NCBI GenBank assembly: GCA_036985755.1
Contig: BTQG01000049.1
Span: 1-17,314, forward strand
Length of the DNA stretch: 17,314 nt
DNA from: JACZST01 sp036985755
GTDB taxonomy: Bacteria; Actinomycetota; Acidimicrobiia; Spongiisociales; UBA5794
Direction of reading: 5' to 3'
The notes beneath the pieces are model-generated. The model ran no database searches, was not told the origin of the DNA, and saw nothing but the letters and a program-made list of their open reading frames with translations. A program made the translations under genes and the position numbers. The stretch's first letter is position 1. Every line of letters starts with the position of its first letter. Below are positions 1 through 7,210 of the stretch, piece after piece.

Positions 1-12
1 TGGAGCGCAGGC

Positions 13-127
13 TAGGACGGTGCTGAACAATGACGAGTGCTATGGGCCGCCGGTCGCTCGAGGGTTGCGATGACTTGATTTTTCTCGACTGCGACGGCCC
101 GCTGGAGGATGGCTCAGCACGCTCCCA
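13..127 (+). mobile_element. Palindromic MITE-like element, copy A
   Basis: A 115-bp element whose ends form an imperfect 13-bp inverted repeat (13-25 against 115-127, three mismatches), with a second inner stem near 41-52 and 90-102. It aligns without gaps over its full length to copy B (11622-11736) at about 80% identity by eye, including an identical block around GGTGCTGAACAATGACGAG. It begins with TA and ends with CA, which reads as a partly decayed TA target duplication. The final CA (126-127) is shared with copy C, which lies back to back with it. I see no coding potential of its own. Seen in sequence: the repeat and its ends. Inferred: mobilisation in trans by an IS630/Tc1-type transposase. 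Confidence 0.75.
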
Positions 128-239
128 GGAGGGTGGTCGGAAATACTCCAGCGTGGCGCCGCGGTACTCAGAAACCTTGTCAGTGCCGCGTCAACCCAGC
201 GGCGCCTCGTGGTACTCGTCATTTGCGACCACCCTCCCA
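126..239 (-). mobile_element. Palindromic MITE-like element, copy C (inverted, abutting copy A)
   Basis: A 114-bp element bounded by a near-perfect inverted repeat of about 20 bp (125-144 against 221-240, 17 of 20 matching), with an inner perfect 8-bp stem GGCGCCGC (155-162) / GCGGCGCC (199-206). Read on the minus strand it keeps the order of short blocks seen in copy B: GGAGGGTG end, AATGACGAGT, GGTTTCT, ACCGCG, GGAG-AT and CCCTCC end. This makes it a diverged third copy in opposite orientation. It ends 11 bp from the mpg stop codon, so in transcripts leaving mpg it would fold into a long hairpin that could act as a 3' stabiliser or terminator. That role is inference. Confidence 0.7.
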
Positions 240-250
240 GAACATCGCTC

Positions 251-811
251 CTATTCGCCAGTTGACTCCAGCACGAAGCGCCACGGCCAGTCCACAGCCT
301 TGGAGATACCGATGCGCGGTGTGGCCACGATGCGCACCGGATCGATTCGGTCACCGGGAAACAAACGCACAGGACCGTTGGTCAGACTGGTGCCGTCGTG
401 CTCGCCGCTCACGCCGAGCGCCTGGGTCAGCTTGCCCGGCCCGTCGGCGACATGGTCCGCTCTCCCCCGCCGCCTCACCATGGTCTCCAGCCCCGCAACG
501 GGCTCACCACCACGCAGCAGCACAGCGTTGGGGGCTCGTTCGTCACCGATCACCACGTTCATGCACCAGTGAATGCCATAGGACAGGTAGACATACAGCG
601 TCCCCTGCGCCAGGAACAGAGAACGGTTTCTCTTGGTCTCGCCAGAGAAGGCATGGCTGGCGGGGTCATCGAGCCCGGCGTAGGCCTCGACCTCGGTGAG
701 CACGACCTCGGTCGGCTCTCCTCCAAACGACGTGCGCAACCGCCAGCCGAGCAGCAGGCGAGCAACGCTCAGGAGGTCGGATGCCAGCAGCCCGGCGAGC
801 TCGTCACCCAC
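251..811 (-). CDS. mpg: 3-methyladenine DNA glycosylase (AAG/MPG family)
   Basis: A 186-residue alkylpurine DNA glycosylase of the AAG/MPG fold, predicted to excise 3-methyladenine and related damaged purines in base excision repair. The sequence shows the family signature EVEAY (putative catalytic Glu42), the KRNRSLF stretch near residue 60 and GTLYVYLSYGIHWCMNVV at about 70-87, corresponding to the DNA-binding and nucleotide-flipping region. Length is normal for bacterial members. The ATG at 811 overlaps the end of argF by 8 bp, so it is probably translated by coupling as the last gene of a pheS-pheT-argF-mpg unit. The stop is TAG at 251, followed 11 bp later by the palindromic element copy C. 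The family call is firm; the exact damage spectrum is not visible. Confidence 0.93.
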   Translation of the reverse strand: MGDELAGLLASDLLSVARLLLGWRLRTSFGGEPTEVVLTEVEAYAGLDDPASHAFSGETKRNRSLFLAQGTLYVYLSYGIHWCMNVVIGDERAPNAVLLRGGEPVAGLETMVRRRGRADHVADGPGKLTQALGVSGEHDGTSLTNGPVRLFPGDRIDPVRIVATPRIGISKAVDWPWRFVLESTGE

Positions 812-1721
812 CCGACGAGGTGAGGTGCATCAGCAGCGCCTTGAACGAATGCATTCGGTTCTCCGCCTGGTCGAACACCCGGGATCGTGCATGTTCCATC
901 ACCGCATCGGTGACCTCATCGCCCCGATGCGCAGGAAGACAGTGCATGAAGATGGCGTCTTTGGCGGCAATGCCGAACAGCTCGTTGTTCACCTGGAACG
1001 GCGAAAACAGCGCCTTGCGCTGCTCGGCCTCTTCCTCCTGGCCCATCGACGCCCACACGTCCGTGTACACGACGTCGGCTCCCGATACCAGCGTCTCCGG
1101 ATCGTTGCCGACGGTGATGGAGCCGCCGGTTCCGGCTGCGATGCCAGCCGCTTCGTCGGTGATGTCTGGAGCAGGCTCGAAGCCTGCGGGGCTCGCCACC
1201 CGAACATGCATGCCGGTCATACCGCCGGCCAACATCAGCGAGTGGGCGACGTTGTTGCCGTCTCCGACGTAGGTCACGGTGGTTCCCGCCAGCGGGCGCT
1301 GCTCGGCGATGGTTTGCAGGTCGGCAAGCGCCTGACACGGATGGGACCGGTCCGACAGCAGGTTGATGACCGGGGCATCTGCGTTTTCGGCGAGTTCGAT
1401 CAGGTCATCGTGCCGGAACACCCTGAACGCCAGCACGTCGAGGTATCGGTCGAGGACGCGGGCAACGTCCTTGACCGCTTCCCTTCTCCCCAGACCGACC
1501 TCGTCTTGCTTGAGCACGACGGGATGGGCACCGATGTCGGCACAGGCGACCTCGGTGGACACCCGCGTCCTCGTCGATGGTTTCTCGAAGAACAGCCCTA
1601 CGGCGAGAGCCGAGCGCGATCCCGCCGCCGACGATGGATCGGCCTTTACCGCTGCCGCCGAGTCGAGCACAGCAGTGAGGCCGTCGCGACCCAGGTCGGT
1701 CACCATGAGCAGGTCGGTCAT
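804..1721 (-). CDS. argF: Ornithine carbamoyltransferase
   Basis: A 305-residue cytosolic ornithine carbamoyltransferase that makes citrulline from ornithine and carbamoyl phosphate in arginine biosynthesis. Diagnostic motifs are FEKPSTRTR (carbamoyl-phosphate binding, STRTR at 49-53), SHPCQALADLQT (about 126-137), the DGNNVAHS loop and the ornithine-binding HCLPAHRG near 260-267. Length is typical. The ATG at 1721 overlaps the pheT stop in an ATGA arrangement, and its own TGA lies inside the mpg start region. No other arginine gene is present here. In many actinobacteria an arg cluster follows pheT (general knowledge), so this may be the remnant of such a cluster, but that history is inference. 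Confidence 0.96.
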   Translation of the reverse strand: MTDLLMVTDLGRDGLTAVLDSAAAVKADPSSAAGSRSALAVGLFFEKPSTRTRVSTEVACADIGAHPVVLKQDEVGLGRREAVKDVARVLDRYLDVLAFRVFRHDDLIELAENADAPVINLLSDRSHPCQALADLQTIAEQRPLAGTTVTYVGDGNNVAHSLMLAGGMTGMHVRVASPAGFEPAPDITDEAAGIAAGTGGSITVGNDPETLVSGADVVYTDVWASMGQEEEAEQRKALFSPFQVNNELFGIAAKDAIFMHCLPAHRGDEVTDAVMEHARSRVFDQAENRMHSFKALLMHLTSSGG

Positions 1722-4114
1722 AACACTCCTCGCAACTCTCCCCCGCTCGCCGATTCGACGGCGGCAACGATCGACCTCCGCAACGGTGCCGTCTCCTCGT
1801 CACTCAATGTCCGATCCGGAGCACGGAAGGTCAGGTTCACGGCGATGCTCTTGCGGCCTTCGTCGAGCGATTCGCCAGCGTATACATCGAACACCACCAA
1901 GCGTTCGAGCATGTCGCCGGCGGTGTCGTTGATGGCGTCGAGGATCTTGGCCGCCGGTACCTGCTCGTCGACTTCGAAGGCCAGGTCGAAGATCTGGGGC
2001 GGGTACGGCGACGGCACCTCGAACACCCACGGGCCGCGATCGATGACGAGCGGAGCGACGTCGATCTCGCCGGCGATCACGCGTCCATCGAGACCCACGG
2101 CTCGTACCACCGCGGGATCGACTTCGCCCACGATGCCGACCATGTCGCCGCCGATCGTGACCGCAGCGGCCCGGCCGGGGTGGAACGGTGCCCGCTGTAC
2201 CGGGTGCACCGCCGGTTCCGGCAGGTCCATGGCGGCCGCGATCGTCTCCCACAGCCCGGTGGCGTCGTAGACGTCATAACCGCTGCCTGTGCGACCCCAG
2301 CCTGCGGTGCGTACCCCCGCCCCCACAAAACCGAGACGGTCGGGCTGGTCGGGCAGCTTGCCAGAGCCATGGAGAAAGACCTTGCCGATCTCGAAGATCT
2401 GGACGTCCTCTATCCGCCGCGACACATTCAGCGAAGCGGCGCGAAGGAGCCCCGGCAGCATCGTGGTTCGCATCACTCCCTCTTCCTCGCGGAGCGGGTT
2501 GACGACACGAATCCCGTCCCTGGCTTCGTCGCTTTCGGGGAGCCCGAGGCGATCCAGGTCGGCGGCGCCGATGAAAGAGAAGTTGAGCGCCTCGTGGTAA
2601 CCGGCCCCGACCATGACCGAGCGCAGCTTGCGCAGCCGGCGCTCCGTCACGGGCAGGCCCCGGCCGGTGCCCATCCGTAGCCGGCTCGGTATGTTCTCGA
2701 ATCCATAGAGGCGGGCGATCTCTTCGACGAGGTCGGCGGGGCGGCCCACATCAGGCCGCCTGGTGGGTACGGTCACCGTGAGCGGGTCGGAGCCCTCGAC
2801 ACCGAAGCCGAGCCGGGTCAGCAGGTCTGTGGCGCGCCTCGACTCGACCGTCACCCCGAGCAGTCGCTCGATCTCGCTCAATTCCAGCTCGATCACCACC
2901 GGCGTCGGAGGGGCCGGGTAGGCGTCGACCACACCACCGATCGTCGCCCCCGCATGGGCCACGAGCAGTTCGGCAACGCGATCGGCGGCATGGCGACACG
3001 CTTCGATATCCATCCCGCGCTCGAATCGCGCCGAGGCCTCAGAGCGCAGGTCGAAGCGCTTCGAAGTGAGCAGCACACTCGAGGGCTGCCAGTAGGCAGC
3101 CTCGATCAGGGCCGAGTCGGTAGCGTCGCCGACCTCGGTGTCGGCTCCACCCATGATCCCGGCGATTGCCACCGGTCGCTCGGCGTCGGCGACGACGATG
3201 TCGCTCGTTTGCAGGCTCCTCGTCACGTCGTCGAGCGTGACGACCTGCTCACCATCGTTGGCCCTGCGCACGACGATGGTGTCGCCGAGCCTGGTGCGAT
3301 CGAAGGCATGGGTGGGATGGCCAAACTCGATCATCGCGTAGTTGCTGGCATCGACGACGTTGTTGATCGGCCGAACACCGGCGGCGGTGAGGCGGGCCCG
3401 CATACGATACGGAGATGTCCCAACGGTGATCCCATAGACCTCTCTGCCCACGAAACGCGGGCAGGCGACCTCGTCCAGGATGGTGACCGTCGTGGTCGCC
3501 TCATCGTTGTCGGTCTCGAGCGGGAACTCGGGCCGGCGCAGCGGGACGTCGAAGAACGCGGCAAGCTCACGAGCGATCCCGTACACCGACATGGCATCAG
3601 GGCGGTTGGGGGTGACCTCGATATCAAAGACGACGTCGGCGACCGGAAGCAGCGACGCAAAGGGCTCGCCGAGGCGGTCGGCGGCGTCCGGGTAGTCGCC
3701 GTCGAGCACCATGATCCCCGCCGCGTCCTCGCCGAGCTCGAGCTCTTTTTCGGAGCAGATCATCCCGTATGAGGTGATTCCCCGGATTGCTCGCTCCCCG
3801 ATCGCGAAGTCGCCCTGGATCACCGCTCCCGGTACCGCAACGGGCACGACCGCACCCTCGCCAAAGTTCCATGCACCGCACACGATGTCGAGCACTTCGC
3901 TGCCGATATCGACCCTGGTCAGCCGGACCTTGTCGGCGTTGGGATGTGGGCGCACCTCGACCACCCTGCCGATGACCACGTCGGAGAAACGATGGAGGAT
4001 CGGATCCCAGCTCTCCACCTTGAGGCCGAGGCTGTCCAGCGCTGCGGCGATCTGTCCAGGATCACGCGTCGGCAGGTCGACAAAATCGCCCAACCAGTCC
4101 AGGGTCAACTTCAT
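1718..4114 (-). CDS. pheT: Phenylalanine-tRNA ligase beta subunit
   Basis: A 798-residue beta subunit of the alpha2-beta2 phenylalanyl-tRNA synthetase, which charges tRNA-Phe together with PheS. Domains in order are an N-terminal tRNA-binding (EMAP-like) domain at about 40-150 (SDVVIGRVVEVRPHPNADKV), the B3/B4 editing domain at about 205-380 (GHPTHAFD, SEASARFERGMD), a B5 domain at about 405-475, a catalytic-like core to about 690, and a C-terminal ferredoxin-fold anticodon-binding domain at about 695-798 (SPYPPQIFDLAF). The frame stays open upstream to 4300. I chose the ATG at 4114 because MKLTLDWL is the family N-terminus and it gives the ATGA overlap with the pheS stop. The extra upstream 62 codons are antisense-like Arg/Pro-rich sequence. 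Confidence 0.97.
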   Translation of the reverse strand: MKLTLDWLGDFVDLPTRDPGQIAAALDSLGLKVESWDPILHRFSDVVIGRVVEVRPHPNADKVRLTRVDIGSEVLDIVCGAWNFGEGAVVPVAVPGAVIQGDFAIGERAIRGITSYGMICSEKELELGEDAAGIMVLDGDYPDAADRLGEPFASLLPVADVVFDIEVTPNRPDAMSVYGIARELAAFFDVPLRRPEFPLETDNDEATTTVTILDEVACPRFVGREVYGITVGTSPYRMRARLTAAGVRPINNVVDASNYAMIEFGHPTHAFDRTRLGDTIVVRRANDGEQVVTLDDVTRSLQTSDIVVADAERPVAIAGIMGGADTEVGDATDSALIEAAYWQPSSVLLTSKRFDLRSEASARFERGMDIEACRHAADRVAELLVAHAGATIGGVVDAYPAPPTPVVIELELSEIERLLGVTVESRRATDLLTRLGFGVEGSDPLTVTVPTRRPDVGRPADLVEEIARLYGFENIPSRLRMGTGRGLPVTERRLRKLRSVMVGAGYHEALNFSFIGAADLDRLGLPESDEARDGIRVVNPLREEEGVMRTTMLPGLLRAASLNVSRRIEDVQIFEIGKVFLHGSGKLPDQPDRLGFVGAGVRTAGWGRTGSGYDVYDATGLWETIAAAMDLPEPAVHPVQRAPFHPGRAAAVTIGGDMVGIVGEVDPAVVRAVGLDGRVIAGEIDVAPLVIDRGPWVFEVPSPYPPQIFDLAFEVDEQVPAAKILDAINDTAGDMLERLVVFDVYAGESLDEGRKSIAVNLTFRAPDRTLSDEETAPLRRSIVAAVESASGGELRGVL

Positions 4115-5118
4115 CGGTACTGTTCCATCGACCGGAGATCGGGATCGAGCAGGTGGCGCAGGTCGGTGATGCCGTGGCGCGCCATCGCCAGGCGGTCGGC
4201 GCCCATGCCGAAAGCAAACCCTGTGACCTCGTCCGGATCGTATCCGACGGCTTCGAACACCGCAGGGTTGACCATGCCGCAGCCGAGCAACTCCATCCAA
4301 TCACCGTTGTGCCACACGTGCATCTCGGCGGACGGTTCGGTGAAGGGGAAGAAGTGCGGGATGAACTTGACCTTCGCCTCCGAACCGAGGAACTCGCGAG
4401 CGAAGTGCTCGAGCACACCCTTGAGATCGCCGAAGGTGATGTCGGTGTCGACGGCAAGTCCCTCGACCTGGTGGAACACCGGCGAGTGCGTCGGATCGAG
4501 AGGGTCACTGCGGTAGGTCCGCCCCGGGACCACGAGGTAGACCGGAGGATCATGCTGCTCCATGTAGCGGGCCTGCATCGGAGAGGTGTGAGTTCGGAGC
4601 AGGATCTCCTCAGGAACATCCCCGTAGTCCAGGTACAGCGTGTCCGACTCCAGGCGCGTCGGGTGCGCCGGAGGAAAATTGAGCGCAGTGAAGTTGTAGT
4701 ACTCGGTCTCTGCCTCGGGGCCGGTGGCCACGGTGTATCCCATGGCGACGAAGATGTCGACGACCTCGTCCAGCGTCTGCTGGATGAGGTGGGTCGTTCC
4801 CCGCTTCGGTGCCCGGCCGGGAAGGGTGACATCGACGGCGTCGGACGACAGGGCTTGGGTATGGGCCACCTGTTCGAGCTCGGCGCGTCTGGCTGCGATC
4901 AGGGACTCCAGCTCGATGGCGACCTCGTTGATCGCCCGACCCAGCTCCCTACGATCGGCTTCCGGAGCCGCACCGAGGCCGCGCCTGCCCTCGGCAATGG
5001 GCGAGGACTTGCCGACGGTCTCGACTTCGACGGCGGCGAGCTGTTCCAGGTCGCCGGCCGCGGCGATACGCGAGGGCGAATCGGTCCTCAGCGCGTCGAG
5101 TGCTTCCTGGATGTCCAT
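4111..5118 (-). CDS. pheS: Phenylalanine-tRNA ligase alpha subunit
   Basis: A 335-residue catalytic alpha subunit of phenylalanyl-tRNA synthetase. The N-terminal ~90 residues are a helical, coiled-coil-like arm. The class II core follows with HTSPMQARYM (motif 1 side), GRTYRSDPLDPTHSPVFHQ (motif 2) and GMGADRLAMARHGITDLR (motif 3). The start at ATG 5118 fits the expected length and the MDIQEALDAL beginning. No Shine-Dalgarno is visible, and a TANNNT hexamer lies 10 nt upstream, so translation may start at or near the mRNA 5' end. It overlaps pheT by 4 nt (ATGA). I see no T-box or Phe-rich leader peptide upstream. Confidence 0.97.
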   Translation of the reverse strand: MDIQEALDALRTDSPSRIAAAGDLEQLAAVEVETVGKSSPIAEGRRGLGAAPEADRRELGRAINEVAIELESLIAARRAELEQVAHTQALSSDAVDVTLPGRAPKRGTTHLIQQTLDEVVDIFVAMGYTVATGPEAETEYYNFTALNFPPAHPTRLESDTLYLDYGDVPEEILLRTHTSPMQARYMEQHDPPVYLVVPGRTYRSDPLDPTHSPVFHQVEGLAVDTDITFGDLKGVLEHFAREFLGSEAKVKFIPHFFPFTEPSAEMHVWHNGDWMELLGCGMVNPAVFEAVGYDPDEVTGFAFGMGADRLAMARHGITDLRHLLDPDLRSMEQYR

Positions 5119-5128
5119 GCGGGCCGGA

Positions 5129-5134
5129 AGGTTA
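5129..5134 (-). promoter_or_regulatory. Candidate -10 hexamer for pheS (near-leaderless)
   Basis: TAACCT on the minus strand, 10 nt before the pheS ATG. It fits the actinobacterial TANNNT pattern, there is no Shine-Dalgarno between it and the ATG, and no good -35 is visible. The arrangement resembles those before def and rpe, where the gap is 8 nt. Inference from pattern only. Confidence 0.3.
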
Positions 5135-5151
5135 GTGGTGGGGGTCCGTGG

Positions 5152-5214
5152 GAGTCGCGAGTCGCAAGTCGCAAGGGCGGGTTGCGGGTTCCCAGTTCCC
5201 AGCCCGAAGGAGCA
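5152..5214. repeat. Drifting heptanucleotide tandem array (GTCGC/GTTCCC type)
   Basis: From 5152 the sequence divides into consecutive 7-mers that change gradually: GAGTCGC, GAGTCGC, AAGTCGC, AAGGGCG, GGTTGCG, GGTTCCC, AGTTCCC, AGCCCGA, AGGAGCA. It fills the space between the stop of the membrane-protein gene (5215) and the pheS promoter region. The same 7-bp period is seen in the arrays at 7981 and 13360-13547, though with different unit sequences. Function unknown. Confidence 0.6.
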
Positions 5215-5544
5215 TCAAGGCCAGAGTATGACCACGAGAAGCAGGGTGACCACAAAGCCGACCACGGCGGCAACAACCAGCCAGGTGACCCTTCTTGTCA
5301 TCGGCAGCACGAGAAATGGAAAAACTCCAATAGATGCGAGCAATGCGACGTAGAAACTCTCTCTGTTGTTGTCGTCGAACTCGCCGACGCAGAGCCACCC
5401 GGTCTCGGCGCCGTGGCATATCCCGCCCCAGAGGCCGACTATGACTCCTAGACCGAGGTAGCCCGCAACCCCAAGCGAACCCACTCGCCAGCCAATCTGC
5501 CAGCCCCGCCGGAGCCACGACCGACGTTCATCCATTGCGGTCAC
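5215..5544 (-). CDS. Small three-helix membrane protein, unknown function
   Basis: A 109-residue protein I do not recognise. After a short basic N-terminus (DERRSWLRR) there are three likely transmembrane helices, at about residues 22-41, 64-81 and 86-108. Between helices 1 and 2 is a ~22-residue loop with two cysteines (Cys43 and Cys52) and acidic residues. The ORF opens with GTG at 5544; an in-frame ATG at 5535 is an equally possible start, and neither has a clear Shine-Dalgarno. The decayed copy at 5593-5866 keeps HG, NR, VLP-TRR-WL and the final NWP/LWP ending, so this is the surviving member of a tandem duplication. It sits between trmH and pheS, genes often adjacent in relatives, so it is probably an insertion rather than part of the translation operon. 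Confidence 0.6.
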   Translation of the reverse strand: MTAMDERRSWLRRGWQIGWRVGSLGVAGYLGLGVIVGLWGGICHGAETGWLCVGEFDDNNRESFYVALLASIGVFPFLVLPMTRRVTWLVVAAVVGFVVTLLLVVILWP

Positions 5545-5592
5545 TGCATTGACATCGACAGCGAATGGTGAGCCCTGAACGCAGTATTGGGG

Positions 5593-5866
5593 CTACGGCC
5601 AGTTGATCGCCACCACGGTTCCCACGCGAGGAAAGTGGCCAGTGATGAACTACCCAACCAGAGCAGTCTCCGAGTCGATGGCAGCACGGAGAGCGGACCG
5701 ATGACGGAAGACAGCGTCACAGCAACGATGAACCCCAGCCTGTTGTCATTGCCCAAGTCGTCCGTGCACCAGCTGAACCCAGCAGGACGGCTGCCGTGAG
5801 TGAAGCCGCCCGCTATCCACTCTCCCAGAGGTTCTCGACGATCACTGCTTTCTCGTCATCATCCAC
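5593..5866 (-). pseudogene. Decayed paralogue of the adjacent small membrane protein
   Basis: One minus-strand frame reads GGFTHGSRPAGFSWC, then DNRLGFIVAV and VLPSTRRLLWL, matching GGICHG, NNRESFYVAL and VLPMTRRVTWL of the gene at 5215-5544. Two breaks are visible. Near 5630 the frame must shift by one base to give VGTVVAINWP and a TAG at 5593-5595, matching the paralogue ending VVTLLLVVILWP. Near 5815 the upstream frame (beginning at GTG 5866) stops in ENLWESG-TAG just before WIAGGF. No equivalent of the first transmembrane helix is recognisable. The only start in the main frame is a TTG at 5756 that would remove the first half. I read this as a 5'-degraded, frameshifted duplicate; sequencing error could explain one break but not the missing helix. 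Confidence 0.6.
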
Positions 5867-5904
5867 GGGAGTCGGCTCGGTAGCCCCCGGCCTTGTCTGA
5901 AAGC

Positions 5905-6639
5905 TCAGACGCGGTTCAGCTGAGAGAGCGCGTACATCGCGATCGAGCCGGCGACGGCTGCGTTCAGACTCTCCAGGCCCTGGATCGGGATGGTGAGCGT
6001 CGACTCACAGGCATCGATGACGTCCTGGGGCAACCCGTGCGCCTCGTTGCCGATCAACAGAGCCACCGGGTGCGCGCCGTCGATGCCTGCTGGTGGAGTT
6101 CCTCCGGTCGAGATGGTCGCCACCGGCGTTAGCCCGGCGGCCCTCAGCACACCGGTGTCGGCGGCCTCGGACATGCGCACCGCAAAGTGAGCACCAGCCC
6201 CGGCGCGCAGAACCTTCGGGCTCCACGGGTCCGCTCCACCATGGCAGGCCACATTCCACCCGAAGGCTGCTGCAGTCCTGATCAAGGTGCCAACGTTGCC
6301 GGGGGTCGCCAACTCCCACAGCACGACGGTGGCCTTCGCCTCCAGCGGCTCCGGCTCCGGCACTGCGATGACCGTAATCGGCCCCCGCGGTGTCTCGGTC
6401 GGCGCGATCACGTCGAGGACCGGATCGGTGACCACGATCACCTCGGCGTCGACCTTCGGTGGTGGCTCGCCCTCGGCGACGAACACGACCTCGGGCACGA
6501 AACCGGCCTCGACCGCAAGCTCGAGGAGGTGTGGACCCTCCAGGAGGGTTCGACCGGTGGCGCGCCGTTCCTTTGCCCGCTGGAGACGTCGAACCGCTTT
6601 GATCCGATCGTTTCGATGCGACGAGATCGTCGCCGTCAC
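5905..6639 (-). CDS. TrmH/SpoU-family RNA 2'-O-methyltransferase
   Basis: A 244-residue SPOUT-class methyltransferase, predicted to transfer a methyl group from S-adenosylmethionine to a ribose 2'-OH in rRNA or tRNA. The N-terminal part (basic RLQRAKERRATGRTLLEG) resembles the substrate-binding domain of this family. The C-terminal knot carries motif 1 ATPGNVGTLIRTAAAFG (111-127, Asn115 and Arg121), motif 2 GNEAHGL (197-203) and motif 3 IPIQGLESLNAAVA (217-230). The frame is open to 6816, but GTG 6639 was chosen because it overlaps the rplT stop as GTGA and everything upstream is rplT in another frame. The exact target (23S rRNA or tRNA) cannot be decided from sequence. The position after rplT is common in actinobacteria. 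Confidence 0.9.
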   Translation of the reverse strand: MTATISSHRNDRIKAVRRLQRAKERRATGRTLLEGPHLLELAVEAGFVPEVVFVAEGEPPPKVDAEVIVVTDPVLDVIAPTETPRGPITVIAVPEPEPLEAKATVVLWELATPGNVGTLIRTAAAFGWNVACHGGADPWSPKVLRAGAGAHFAVRMSEAADTGVLRAAGLTPVATISTGGTPPAGIDGAHPVALLIGNEAHGLPQDVIDACESTLTIPIQGLESLNAAVAGSIAMYALSQLNRV

Positions 6640-6995
6640 TCGGCGTGTGCCGCGCCCGCCACTTCGACGAGGGTCCTGAAGGCGGTCGGATCGTTGACCG
6701 CCATTTCGGCGAGCATCTTGCGGTCCACCTCGACGTCGGCGGCCTTGAGCCCGGCAACGAATTGTGAGTAGGTGGTGCCGTTTACCCTCGCCGCTGCGTT
6801 GATGCGCTGGATCCACAGGCGGCGGAATTGCCCCTTGCGGGCGCGACGATCGCGGTGCGCGTACTGCATCGAATGCATCACCTGCTCGCGAGCGGTGCGA
6901 TAGCGACGGCTTCGTGCGCCCCCGTAGCCGGAGGCGCGTTCCATCACCTTGCGGCGTTTCTTCTTTGCATTGATCGAGCGCTTTACCCGTGCCAT
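6636..6995 (-). CDS. rplT: 50S ribosomal protein L20
   Basis: A 119-residue ribosomal protein L20, a 23S rRNA-binding assembly protein of the large subunit. The characteristic basic N-terminus (MARVKRSINAKKKRRKVMER, then GYGGARSRRYRTAREQV) and the RRLWIQRINAAAR-NGTTYSQF core are intact, and the length is standard. The ATG at 6995 follows rpmI closely; the rpmI stop TAG is fused to the ribosome-binding site (TAGGAG), giving coupled translation. The downstream methyltransferase overlaps by 4 nt. In some bacteria L20 represses its own operon through the infC-rpmI leader; no L20 site can be identified confidently here. Confidence 0.98.
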   Translation of the reverse strand: MARVKRSINAKKKRRKVMERASGYGGARSRRYRTAREQVMHSMQYAHRDRRARKGQFRRLWIQRINAAARVNGTTYSQFVAGLKAADVEVDRKMLAEMAVNDPTAFRTLVEVAGAAHAE

Positions 6996-7003
6996 CGTGA
7001 CTC

Positions 7004-7198
7004 CTAGTTGCCCAGCAGGCGGTTCATTCGTTTCTCGTTGCCGCCCGTGAGATTCTTCTTACCCTTCGTTCGCCGCCACCGAGCCGCCGACTTCTTGTGC
7101 CGGTTGTGACCGTGCCAAGCCTTGGTGGTGGAAACCTTGCCGGTTCCCGTCTTTTTGAAGCGCTTGGCAGCGCCTTTGTGTGTCTTCATCTTTGGCAC
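7004..7198 (-). CDS. rpmI: 50S ribosomal protein L35
   Basis: A 64-residue ribosomal protein L35, very basic, with the family start MPKMKTHKGAAKRFKKTGTG and the ending NRLLGN. The first codon is GTG (7198). The infC stop TAG at 7213 is part of a TAGGAG ribosome-binding site 9 nt before this GTG, leaving a 12-nt intercistronic gap. It is the middle gene of the classical infC-rpmI-rplT cluster. Confidence 0.98.
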   Translation of the reverse strand: MPKMKTHKGAAKRFKKTGTGKVSTTKAWHGHNRHKKSAARWRRTKGKKNLTGGNEKRMNRLLGN

Positions 7199-7210
7199 GT
7201 TGCCACGCTC

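Noticed and set aside
30..572. Short coding sequences inside the palindromic elements (the conserved ATGACGAGT could start one)
   Set aside because: The frames are not conserved between copies A, B and C; conservation follows the stems and ends, not codons.
696..2270. Long plus-strand open frame of 524 codons, and similar plus-strand frames at 4153-5451 and 8505-9455
   Set aside because: They lie antisense to argF/pheT, pheS and ribBA, whose motifs are unambiguous. Their translations are Arg/Pro/His-rich with no recognisable domain, as expected of antisense frames in high-GC DNA.
4115..4300. N-terminal extension of PheT to 4300
   Set aside because: It overlaps the end of pheS by 190 bp and has antisense-like composition; MKLTLDWL at 4114 is the family start and gives the ATGA overlap.
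5119..5214. T-box or Phe leader peptide attenuator before pheS
   Set aside because: The leader is under 100 nt and mostly heptamer repeat, with no T-box sequence, Phe-rich short frame or terminator hairpin.
5895..5910. Hairpin GTCTGA/TCAGAC over the trmH stop codon as a terminator
   Set aside because: The stem is only 6 bp and no T-run follows on either strand.
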